Below are positions 15,112-22,326 of a stretch of 42,087 bases of DNA, one piece after another. The notes under the pieces were generated by a model, which worked only from the letters and a program-made list of their open reading frames with translations, was not told where the DNA came from and did not search any database. The position numbers and the translations under genes were made by a program. The stretch is from JBGQMW01 sp963769845 (GTDB taxonomy: Archaea; Thermoproteota; Bathyarchaeia; Bathyarchaeales; Bathycorpusculaceae), in NCBI GenBank assembly GCA_963769845.1, contig CAVYNL010000032.1, forward strand, positions 1-42,087, written 5' to 3'. How positions within the stretch are numbered: position 1 is the first letter of the stretch; every line of letters begins with the position of its first letter.

Positions 15112-15753
15112 TTGCAAACGTCCGGCATTATTCTCGCAGGCGGTTTCTCCAGCAGATTCGGCCAAGACAAAGGATTACTGCAGCTTGGCGGCAAACCGCT
15201 CGTAAGACACGTTCTTGACTCCATGCAAAGCGTTGTGGATGAAAGAATCATCGTCGTTAGCTCAGGAGCACAGGCTGGAAAATACGCAAAAGTGGTCAGC
15301 CCGGGCTGCAGGGTTCTCGTCGACTCTGCTGAATTGCACGGTCCGCTTGCAGGTGTCCTAACGGGCTTCGAAGCAGCATCAGGAGAATACTCTCTCTTGT
15401 TGCCTTGCGACACTCCGTTCGTTTCACCCGACGTACTCTCGTTGCTGGCCGAGCTGTGCATAAACAGGAACGCAGCAATTCCAAGATGGCCCAACTGTTA
15501 TATCGAGCCTTTGCAGGCTGTCTATCGCACCAAGCCTGCGGCAGAAGCAACTGCGAAAGCTCTCTGCACGGGCGAAGTCAACATGCAAGCTATGGTGAAC
15601 AAGCTCCTTGGGATCCGTTACGTCTCTACCCTGGTAATCGAGCAGCTCGACAATGGGCTTAGAACGTTCTTCAACATCAACACTCTCCTAGACCTGAAAA
15701 AAGCGGAAACAATGCTGAGCCAGAGCAGAGGCAGAAAACTTCAGAAAGGTTAG
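15112..15753 (+). CDS. mobA: Molybdenum cofactor guanylyltransferase (MobA-like)
   Basis: MobA transfers GMP from GTP to molybdopterin. The N-terminal nucleotide-binding signature GIILAGGFSSRFGQDKGLL is followed by PLVRHVLDSM, ELHGPLAGVLTGFEAA and LLPCDTPFVSPDVL, where the Asp binds metal. The start is uncertain. An open frame reaches 14977, but a TATA-like ACTTATACAT at about 15059-15068 places transcription start near 15090, so TTG 15112 (giving QTSGIILAGG) or TTG 15085 is likelier. A related nucleotidyltransferase specificity, such as CTP:molybdopterin or another cofactor, cannot be excluded. Its end overlaps the convergent aminotransferase gene by 4 bp. Confidence 0.82.
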   Translation: MQTSGIILAGGFSSRFGQDKGLLQLGGKPLVRHVLDSMQSVVDERIIVVSSGAQAGKYAKVVSPGCRVLVDSAELHGPLAGVLTGFEAASGEYSLLLPCDTPFVSPDVLSLLAELCINRNAAIPRWPNCYIEPLQAVYRTKPAAEATAKALCTGEVNMQAMVNKLLGIRYVSTLVIEQLDNGLRTFFNINTLLDLKKAETMLSQSRGRKLQKG

Positions 15754-17048
15754 GTCAGCCTAAACCTGGCTTGTTTGGCGAATTTCTCTGTTTCTTCAAA
15801 CAGCTTCTCAACGTCTTCTTGCGAATGCGCGGAGCTTATGACGCCGTTGTGAGTCGGAAGCAAGAATGCTCCGTTGGCGATCAGCGCCAAGTCATATGCA
15901 AGAAGCATTTTTCTGTCGGCTTTGCTGGCGTCTAATGCGCTTTTTACCTCATTTTTGGTGAAATGAGTGTTGAATAGAGAACCCGCCCCAACAACCCGAC
16001 AGTCTATGCGCTCTTTTCCGAAGATGCTGCTCAGCTTCTGTCTTATTCTTGTTCCCTTCTTGTTCAAGTCGTTTATGATACGACCATCTTCAAGCTGTTT
16101 CAGTGTTGCCAGCCCGGCAGTCATCGTTATTGGGTTTCCAGCAAACGTTCCCCCGTGAAAAGAACAGTCCGGCCGCTTGTAAGCGAGACTGTTCAAATGC
16201 TCCATTATTTCTGTTCTTCCTGAAAGAGCGCCGACTGGAAAGCCTCCGCCGAGTATCTTACCGAAAACTGTTATGTCCGGTCTTACACCAAAGTACTGCC
16301 CAGCTCCTCCAGGTGCCAACCGAAAACCGGTTATTACTTCGTCGAAAACTAGAAGAACGCCTTTTTTATCGCATAGTTCTCGCAGCCCTTTGAGGAATTC
16401 CTTTTCGGCAGGAACGCCTCCGCCTGAACCTTGCACGGGTTCGATCATAATCGAAGCCACAGACTCGTTCTTGAGTTTCTTTTCAACCTCGTCCAAGTTG
16501 TTGAATGGCAGCACAATCGTGTCCCGGGTTGCTCCGGCCGTCAGCCCGGCGGATTCTGGGAGGTCGAATGGGTGTTTGACTGCTATATGGAGAGCATCGT
16601 AGCCGCCGTGCCATCCTCCCTCGAACTTTGCAATCTTGTCTCTTCGCGTGTATGCGCGCGCGAGGCGCGTTGCGTACATGTTTGCCTCTGTTCCCGAGTT
16701 CGTGAAGCGTGTCATCTCGGCGCCTGGAACCATTTTTGCCACTTGTTCTGCGAGCAACACTTCCAGTTCATGCGAGGTTCCGTATTGTGTACCGTTCCTA
16801 AGCTGTTTTTCTACAGCCTGCACAACCGCGGGCGGGCTGTGTCCAAGAATCAGCGTCGTGTGTCCCAACCAGAAGTCGACGTACTCGTTTCCATCAACAT
16901 CGTAGAGCTTGCTCCCCCTCGCCTTTGCGGTGTAAAAGGGGTAAGGCTCAAAATATCGTATGCCATAAGACACTCCACCGGGAAGAACCCTTCTTGCCCG
17001 TTCATACAAGGCCCTGGATTTCGGAGTTCTCGAGGCGTAATCTCCCAT
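15750..17048 (-). CDS. Glutamate-1-semialdehyde 2,1-aminomutase family (class III PLP enzyme)
   Basis: This class III PLP aminotransferase has the family layout: VLPGGVSYGIRYF at the N-terminus, FTNSGTEANMYATRLAR (phosphate-binding), EPVQGSGGGVP, LLVFDEVITGFR (Asp236 contacts the pyridine nitrogen) and PLP lysine K264 in VFGKILGGGFPVGA. At 432 aa it has HemL length. HemL makes 5-aminolevulinate, but the SGTEAN rather than SGTEATM motif and the absence of other tetrapyrrole genes nearby leave a different aminotransferase or aminomutase role possible. The next, broken HAD gene lies about 25 bp upstream on the same strand, so they may have been an operon. Confidence 0.82.
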   Translation of the reverse strand: MGDYASRTPKSRALYERARRVLPGGVSYGIRYFEPYPFYTAKARGSKLYDVDGNEYVDFWLGHTTLILGHSPPAVVQAVEKQLRNGTQYGTSHELEVLLAEQVAKMVPGAEMTRFTNSGTEANMYATRLARAYTRRDKIAKFEGGWHGGYDALHIAVKHPFDLPESAGLTAGATRDTIVLPFNNLDEVEKKLKNESVASIMIEPVQGSGGGVPAEKEFLKGLRELCDKKGVLLVFDEVITGFRLAPGGAGQYFGVRPDITVFGKILGGGFPVGALSGRTEIMEHLNSLAYKRPDCSFHGGTFAGNPITMTAGLATLKQLEDGRIINDLNKKGTRIRQKLSSIFGKERIDCRVVGAGSLFNTHFTKNEVKSALDASKADRKMLLAYDLALIANGAFLLPTHNGVISSAHSQEDVEKLFEETEKFAKQARFRLT

Positions 17049-17072
17049 CTTTCAACCTTCGTCAGCTGGTTT

Positions 17073-17771
17073 TCAGTTCTTCTTTCTATGCCAGCTTATT
17101 ACGGTTTCCATGGCCTGGTCCAGGTCGTGTACGAAAGCATCAACCGACCCACAATCGGGACGAGTTCTGCGTTCCCGATCCAGCAATACGGTGCGGATCC
17201 CCAGTTTCTTCGGAAGAACGATGTCCAGAAGCAGTTCATCTCCAATCATGACGGCCACACCCGGCTCAACTCTAAGCACCTTGAGAACCTTGGGGTACAT
17301 CTTCGGATTCGATTTGTCGCATCTAGCTTCGCACCCTGTCATCACGAAGTCCAAACACTCTTCAATCGGTTCGATAGCTTTGCTGAACTGAAAGCGAGCT
17401 ATCGTCGTGACGACAGCTGTCTTGAACCCTGCCTCTTTTGCCCGTCTGACTGCCCGTGCGGCGTCTGGAAGAAGTTGATACGGTGTCGCCTCTAGGAATC
17501 CAACAAGAGACGCAAGCGCTTTTTCCGTCAACTTCAGCATCAAGCCTGTGGAATATTCTTGAGAAGAACGATTTCCAGTCCTTGTATCCATGTCTAGGAT
17601 AGTCTACTAGTGCGACAAATGACCATGCCGCTCTAAGGTCTGCGACGAGACTTCGTAGCCTCTTTTCAAAAGGTAGTCTGAGATCTCCGTGTCGGTCATC
17701 CGGTTTGGGCAATGGGCAAGTGTGCCGTGTAAATCAAAGAGCACCGCCTTGACGTCCAACACAAGGAACAC
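17073..17771 (-). pseudogene. HAD-family phosphatase, broken by two frameshifts
   Basis: The three HAD motifs lie in different frames. Motif I VLFDLHGTLAH is near 17740. The middle cap region (LRAAWSFVALVDYPRHGYKDW) is in a second frame from about 17640 to 17520. Motif II (AVVTT), the Lys region and motif III (VMIGDELLLDIVLPKKLG) are in a third frame to the stop at 17073. The first shift lies in a non-repetitive sequence near 17640; the second is in an A-run (five T on the plus strand near 17521). All catalytic residues survive, so the intact gene would be a phosphoglycolate-type phosphatase. The dispersed repeat copy at 17124-17148 lies in its C-terminal coding part. GTG 17771 or 17762 is the likely start. 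Confidence 0.8.
17124..17148 (-). repeat. Dispersed short repeat, copy 2 (within HAD gene)
   Basis: On the minus strand it reads GTCGGTTGATGCTTTCGTAC followed by ACGAC, matching the copy at 32102-32125 at all but two of the first 22 positions. It encodes SVDAFVHD in the HAD frame, so chance similarity in coding sequence is possible. Confidence 0.4.
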
Positions 17772-17852
17772 TCCATCGAGAAAGCATATGAGTCCTGGCA
17801 ATATTAAAGAGAGGTTCAAACACATCTTTCAGCTGGAAACCAGGTCGAAACA

Positions 17853-18452
17853 ATGGAGAACCGTAGAATGTCGTCGGAAAGAGCTGAGAGCCTAGGCCTT
17901 CAATTTCATGCCTTAACGCCTGACAGATGGCGAGACCTTGAAAACCTCTTCGGGAAGCGAGGTGCATGTGGAGGCTGCTGGTGCATGTGGTGGAGGCTCA
18001 CGCGCTGCGAATTCAACAAGAACAAGGGCGAAGGCAACAGAAGGTCCTTGAAGAAAATAGTTGATTCAGGCATTGTTCCTGGAATAATCGCCTACCACGA
18101 TAGCCAGCCTATGGGATGGTGCGCTTTAGGTCCCAGGGAAACGTATCCCGCGCTTGAGCGTTCCAGAACGCTAAAGCGTGTTGACGACAAAGAGGTTTGG
18201 TCAGTCGTCTGTTTCTTCACGGCCAGACAGTTCAGACACAAGGGTGTAACAACAAGTCTGCTCAAAGCCGCGGTGGATTTTGCACTGCAGCAGAACGCCA
18301 AAATCATCGAGGGATATCCCACCGAACCGGGAAAGGGAAAGCTGCCTGACCCCTTCGTGTTCACGGGGATAGTCTCGACGTTTCGCAGAGCTGGTTTTGC
18401 AGAGGTTGTCCGAAGGTCCGAGAACCGTCCAATAGTGAGATATGTTGCATAG
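17853..18452 (+). CDS. GNAT family N-acetyltransferase
   Basis: The fold is GNAT: an N-terminal helix, then PGIIAYHDSQPMGWCALGPR (central strands), VWSVVCFFTARQFRHKGVTTSLLKAAVDFA (acetyl-CoA pyrophosphate-binding loop RxxGV), then IIEGYPTEPGKG and FRRAGFAEVVRRS at the C-terminus. An unusual N-terminal cysteine/tryptophan cluster GACGGCWCMWWRL (about residues 36-48) recalls the GNAT subgroup annotated from its CxxCWC-like motif. The substrate is unknown. It diverges from the broken HAD gene, and a TATA-like AATATTAAAG lies near 17801. Confidence 0.85.
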   Translation: MENRRMSSERAESLGLQFHALTPDRWRDLENLFGKRGACGGCWCMWWRLTRCEFNKNKGEGNRRSLKKIVDSGIVPGIIAYHDSQPMGWCALGPRETYPALERSRTLKRVDDKEVWSVVCFFTARQFRHKGVTTSLLKAAVDFALQQNAKIIEGYPTEPGKGKLPDPFVFTGIVSTFRRAGFAEVVRRSENRPIVRYVA

Positions 18453-18584
18453 CTCCTTAGTGACAGCATATTCAGACTGGGGTGCACTGAGCCTTTCGTT
18501 CGTTCGGAGCAGCAAGCTTTTTAAACAGATCGCAAAAAGAACAGTTTTTCAGCATCATCATGTTTAAAGAATGAAGGCTGTCAC

Positions 18585-19292
18585 TTGAATATTGAGACAG
18601 AAGCGATAATCTCACTGCTCAAACTGACCCGTGAAGGGCCCGTTTCACATGAAGCAATAAAAAGAGACGCAAGAATGCCTTCATCGACTATCAGAAGTTT
18701 GCTGCAAGAACTGCAAAATGATGGCCTCATTAAAGTGCAAGAGAACATGATAGAGGCTGACGCCTTAGACAGACTCAAACTGGCCGTAAGGGCTGTCCAG
18801 TCGGGTGCAGACCTTGAACGCGTAAGCAGATTACTTCAATGGCAAGAATTCGAGGCGATAGCCGCCTACGGCTTCGAACACAACGGTTACCACGTATTCA
18901 GAAACGTGCATTTCAAACACGACGAACGGAGATACGAAATAGACATTGCCGCATGCCAAAAACAACTGATAGTATGCGCAGACTGCAAACACTGGAAACG
19001 CGGTCTCACTCCCTCAGTTTTGAACAAAGTAGTCGAGGAACAAGTCCAGCGAACATCTGCGCTCGTCGAAGCCTTGCCAAGTCCAAAGATAAAAATCACC
19101 TTTTCACTCGAAGGGTCAATAACGTTTGTTCCGGCGATTCTCACCCTTATCCCAGCAAGACTTAAGTTCTGCGACGATGTGCCTGTGGTTCCCGTGTTCC
19201 AGTCACAGGATTTCCTCAACGAACTCCATGGCCACGTGCACGCTCTCAAACACTTCCGAAAGAAGATGGAATGCTTCAAGACTCTCGGATAA
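18585..19292 (+). CDS. Winged-helix plus restriction-endonuclease-fold protein
   Basis: Residues 1-60 form a winged helix (AIISLLKLTREGPVSHEAIK, MPSSTIRSLLQELQNDGLI). Residues about 85-165 resemble an Mrr/PD-(D/E)xK nuclease: QWQEFEAIAAYGFEHNGY (helix with catalytic-type Glu), YEIDIAACQ (acidic residue) and VCADCKHW (DxK). The order E...D...DxK matches the nuclease active site. The C-terminal 70 residues are alpha/beta with VPVVPVFQSQDFLNEL. The TTG start follows a TATA-like CTTTTTAAAC (about 18517-18526). No methyltransferase partner is present, so a DNA-repair or transcription-linked nuclease is as plausible as restriction. It ends convergently, overlapping the permease gene by 17 bp. Confidence 0.78.
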   Translation: MNIETEAIISLLKLTREGPVSHEAIKRDARMPSSTIRSLLQELQNDGLIKVQENMIEADALDRLKLAVRAVQSGADLERVSRLLQWQEFEAIAAYGFEHNGYHVFRNVHFKHDERRYEIDIAACQKQLIVCADCKHWKRGLTPSVLNKVVEEQVQRTSALVEALPSPKIKITFSLEGSITFVPAILTLIPARLKFCDDVPVVPVFQSQDFLNELHGHVHALKHFRKKMECFKTLG

Positions 19293-21156
19293 GTTCCAGC
19301 GTCGGTTTCTTCGAAAGCCTCACAGATGGATAGAGGCTGAACGCGAAGGTCACAGCGAGAACCGAGAGCATTCCTCCGGAAATCTCCAGCATGCCATAAA
19401 CCGAAACGAACGGCTTCTGAACAAGAAACAACAGGCTGAGCATGAGTCCCACGGCCACCCCTGCGCCAAAGCTGGACAAGAGCACGATCAAGTTCTGGGC
19501 TGTAACGATCTTGAGAACCGTTCTAGGTCTGGCCCCCACTGCTCTGAGAATTCCAAATTCTGCCTTTTGCTGGCTCGTCGTCAGTGCAACATAGTCCGTC
19601 AAGCAGAACGCGGCAGCAGCCAAGGCGAAAAGCGGGATAGTGGCTACCGTAGACCAGACATAGCCAAGGAAGCCAGAGTTCTTCTCGACGGTTTCCCGGA
19701 GCTCGAGAACCTCGAAGTTCCCGTTTAAGCTTCCGTTCAAGCTCGCAACTACGGCCTTCAGCCGGTTCAGAACATCTGAACGGTCCAATGAAGGATCAAG
19801 TCTGACAAGAAGGATGTTCGGACCAGGGACGCGACACAACCCCTCCAAGGCTCTTATGTGAATGTACGTCACTTTTCCGTTGTTTATCGGGTCGACGCAG
19901 ACGCCGGAAACGTGAAAGCTTGCGTTCATGAACATGACACTCTGCACCAAGGGTTGGCTGAACATTTTGAGCGCGAGAGAGTCACCTATTACCGCGTTTC
20001 CCAGCATGTTTTCCTTCAAGAACTCACCCTGCATGAACCAGTGGCCCGTGACGAAATCTGGGTCGACTCCAACGACCAGCGAGTCGCCTCTTCTGCTGTC
20101 GCCCACGGTCACTGTCGACTGGGTGTCGTTGTCATAGACATTTCCTGAAACCTCCGTTATGTTCTGCATGATGATAAGGCGAGGGTCAATTCCCGTAACC
20201 CCCTGCGTTTGATTGAGCTGCAGGAGCATGGCTGGTGGAACAGAATATTCTTCAGCCGTATAGTTCAAAGTGGCAAGCACTTGCGGACCGCGGAATTTGG
20301 ACAATAGAAGCGTGTATTGGTTGCACATGTCCCTGTGAGCGACCAAGACAACATCGTTGCCAAGGGCATTCTCAATCCAGTTTGTCGTGGTCTGTTGTGC
20401 TATGATCCCGCCTGCTATGGCGACCGTTATGAGCACAAAAACGACGGTCAAGCACAGAACGGCGCGAGAAGTGACTGACATGTAGCGAGAGAGGTTCCTC
20501 ACGGCCATTCTGACTGTAAGATTGGACTTTGGAAGCACCTTGGAAACCGTTTCTTTGGTCAGTCCAAGGTAATACTTGGGTGACAATGCCTCTGCGGGGG
20601 AAACTCTTGTGGCGTTGAGGATGGGTTTTGCGCCGAAGATAAGAGCGAACGCGAAGAACAAGGCGAATACGACGAGAGCAAGCCAGAAGTTGGGTGTTTT
20701 CTGCGCAACCTGCAAGCCGATGACGCTGAAAAGGCCTGTAAAAGCAAAATCTGCCACAATTCCAAAAACGGTGCCCAAGAGACAGCTTACCAAAGTGACG
20801 ATGACCAGTTCGTTGAAGAAGTAACCGAAGAGCACATTGCTCGGACACCCTGATGCCCTTATGAGTCCTATGTCCCTGACCCTCTGGCCCATCATCACGA
20901 AAGACATGAATGAAGTGACAACCGCGCCGACCATGAAAACCAGAAGTGCGGTGAAAACAAAAAAGTTCGAGAAAATTGACGAAAGACCCAGCGTCAGGCT
21001 GCCCTCGACCCTCAGTGAAATTCCGAAACCCAATCTGTCAGCGAAAAGAAGAAGAAAAACCGTCGACCCAGCGCACAAACTCAACCCAAGGATGGCCAAA
21101 CCTGTTTGAAACTTCCTGCGCAGCAAATCATTCACAGAGAAGAACGTCTCACTCAT
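19276..21156 (-). CDS. ABC transporter permease, FtsX/MacB type
   Basis: Eight hydrophobic helices are seen. One is at the N-terminus (about 16-37), three form the first FtsX block (about 60-88, 108-140, 155-175), and one lies near 230-255. A large extracytoplasmic domain (about 255-500) follows, then the last three (about 505-530, 555-580, 590-612). FtsX signatures are GQRVRDIGLIRASGCP and AEFGILRAVGARPRTVLKIV, and ATRVSPAEALSPKYYLGL follows block one. Such permeases form mechanotransmission-type exporters or lipoprotein extractors rather than classical channels. The start overlaps the ATPase C-terminal ORF by 8 bp, so permease and ATPase are co-translated. Confidence 0.88.
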   Translation of the reverse strand: MSETFFSVNDLLRRKFQTGLAILGLSLCAGSTVFLLLFADRLGFGISLRVEGSLTLGLSSIFSNFFVFTALLVFMVGAVVTSFMSFVMMGQRVRDIGLIRASGCPSNVLFGYFFNELVIVTLVSCLLGTVFGIVADFAFTGLFSVIGLQVAQKTPNFWLALVVFALFFAFALIFGAKPILNATRVSPAEALSPKYYLGLTKETVSKVLPKSNLTVRMAVRNLSRYMSVTSRAVLCLTVVFVLITVAIAGGIIAQQTTTNWIENALGNDVVLVAHRDMCNQYTLLLSKFRGPQVLATLNYTAEEYSVPPAMLLQLNQTQGVTGIDPRLIIMQNITEVSGNVYDNDTQSTVTVGDSRRGDSLVVGVDPDFVTGHWFMQGEFLKENMLGNAVIGDSLALKMFSQPLVQSVMFMNASFHVSGVCVDPINNGKVTYIHIRALEGLCRVPGPNILLVRLDPSLDRSDVLNRLKAVVASLNGSLNGNFEVLELRETVEKNSGFLGYVWSTVATIPLFALAAAAFCLTDYVALTTSQQKAEFGILRAVGARPRTVLKIVTAQNLIVLLSSFGAGVAVGLMLSLLFLVQKPFVSVYGMLEISGGMLSVLAVTFAFSLYPSVRLSKKPTLELIRES

Positions 21157-21616
21157 TACCGCTCAACAGCTTTCCTTGTTCCAGGTGGAACTTCTTATTG
21201 GCCAAGTCGGCGATGCGCGCGTCATGAGTCACGACGACGAGCGTTCTCCCATCCTCTTTCAACCTCTGGAGAAGCTGGATAATCTTCTCGCCGGTCTTCT
21301 TGTCCAAGTTTCCCGTCGGCTCATCTGCCAAGACCAGCGGCGGGTCGTTTGCGAGTGCGCGTGCGAAGGCTACGCGTTGCTGTTCGCCCCCGCTGAGCTG
21401 AAACGGAAAGTGCTCCGCCCTGCTTTCAAGACCCAAGGTGTCCAGTAACTCTTTCGCGCGGTCCTCGATAGTTTCACGAGGCTTTCGAAGCCACTCCATC
21501 GGAAACGCGATGTTTTCGGCAACAGTTAGGGTCGAGACGAGGTTGTACGATTGGAAAACGTAGCCGATGTTGTTGCATCGGAAATCTGCAAGAAAATCCT
21601 CACTCTTGCTTGTCAA
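21149..21616 (-). CDS. ABC transporter ATPase, C-terminal half (split)
   Basis: This ORF contains the Q-loop (IGYVFQSYNLV), the ABC signature LSGGEQQRVAFARALAN, Walker B VLADEPTGNLD and the switch histidine VVVTHDARIA, as in LolD/MacB ATPases, but no Walker A. It begins at TTG 21616 within the TTGA that ends the N-terminal half, and the residues DLTSKSED would follow VYGR in a normal LolD-type sequence. A one-base change rejoining the frames gives a full ATPase, so this is most likely one gene with a frameshift. Coupled translation of two chains is a less likely alternative. Confidence 0.82.
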   Translation of the reverse strand: MTSKSEDFLADFRCNNIGYVFQSYNLVSTLTVAENIAFPMEWLRKPRETIEDRAKELLDTLGLESRAEHFPFQLSGGEQQRVAFARALANDPPLVLADEPTGNLDKKTGEKIIQLLQRLKEDGRTLVVVTHDARIADLANKKFHLEQGKLLSGNE

Positions 21617-21846
21617 ATCCTCCCGTAAACGAGAATTCTCCCACTCGTCGGCTTGTCGATCCCGCCGATGACGTTGAGCAGGGTTGTTTTCCCTGAGCCT
21701 GAAGGTCCGCTCAAAACCATGAACTCACCCTCGCCGACCTCGAAGTCCACGCCGTCCAAAACTGTGAGCCTACCACTGAAAGCTTCGTAGGTTTTGCGGA
21801 GCGCAGACGCCAGTATTGCCTGTTTAAACAGTTTCAATTCTTTCAA
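21613..21846 (-). CDS. ABC transporter ATPase, N-terminal half (split)
   Basis: This 77-residue ORF carries the A-loop region (SALRKTYEAFSGRLTVLDGV) and Walker A LSGPSGSGKTTLLNVIGG, then stops after RILVYGRI. The rest of the ATPase follows in the next frame with a 4-base overlap (TTGA). Its own start overlaps the stop of the resolvase gene (ATGA, 21843-21846). ATP hydrolysis needs both halves, so the transporter works only if the frame is rejoined (sequencing error or recoding) or the fragments assemble. Confidence 0.8.
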   Translation of the reverse strand: MKELKLFKQAILASALRKTYEAFSGRLTVLDGVDFEVGEGEFMVLSGPSGSGKTTLLNVIGGIDKPTSGRILVYGRI

Positions 21847-22271
21847 CTCCCCGAATCCACATCAAAGTTTCCCCTGTCCCGCTTAAGAATCCTCATCTTT
21901 TCAGGGAGCTTACGCTTTTCAAAATCTTTCCAATTCACAACTCTGAAGATCCATTTCTTACCGAGGTGCGCCGCCAGAAGAGCGTGCTTGCGCTCGTTTT
22001 CAAGCGGTATGAGCTCGTTGAGGAACCTGAATAGCTTCTCAATCTGCACCTTCGGGAAATAGGCATAGTACTTCGCGTTCTTAACCTCGAACGCATAAAT
22101 GTCAGGGCCCTTCCGCGCTATGATGTCTGGCAACGGATTAAGGCTGGGGTTACTCACTGGAATGCGCACAGAATGATATCCATGTTTCTGAAGAAGTTTT
22201 ACCAGCGCGTTCTCGCTGTAGAACCCTCTTTTCCGCCATCTGCGGATCGCAGCTTTGTCAGCTTCCTTCAC
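21843..22271 (-). CDS. Hjc-like Holliday junction resolvase
   Basis: This endonuclease of the archaeal Hjc type cuts four-way DNA junctions. The N-terminal KRGFYSENALVKLLQKHGY has the catalytic-type Glu, followed by VRIPVSN, PLPDIIARK (metal-binding Asp) and YAFEVKNAKY (ExK). A tyrosine/glutamine segment YAYFPKVQIEKLFRFLNEL matches the usual Hjc YxxxxQxxxL region. The 142-aa length is typical. The Ser loop of Hjc (ASGS) is represented by VSNPSLN. It lies 55 bp downstream of lonB and overlaps the ABC ATPase, an odd operon for a recombination enzyme. Confidence 0.83.
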   Translation of the reverse strand: MKEADKAAIRRWRKRGFYSENALVKLLQKHGYHSVRIPVSNPSLNPLPDIIARKGPDIYAFEVKNAKYYAYFPKVQIEKLFRFLNELIPLENERKHALLAAHLGKKWIFRVVNWKDFEKRKLPEKMRILKRDRGNFDVDSGS

Positions 22272-22326
22272 AAGCCATAGCCATCTCTAGCCTAGAAAGG
22301 CTGGTTGCTCTCCAGACCAAGATTTT

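Noticed and set aside
16431..17495. Long plus-strand open frame (354 codons)
   Set aside because: It lies antisense across the HemL-like and HAD genes, has Cys/Arg/His-rich random composition and no domain or start signal.
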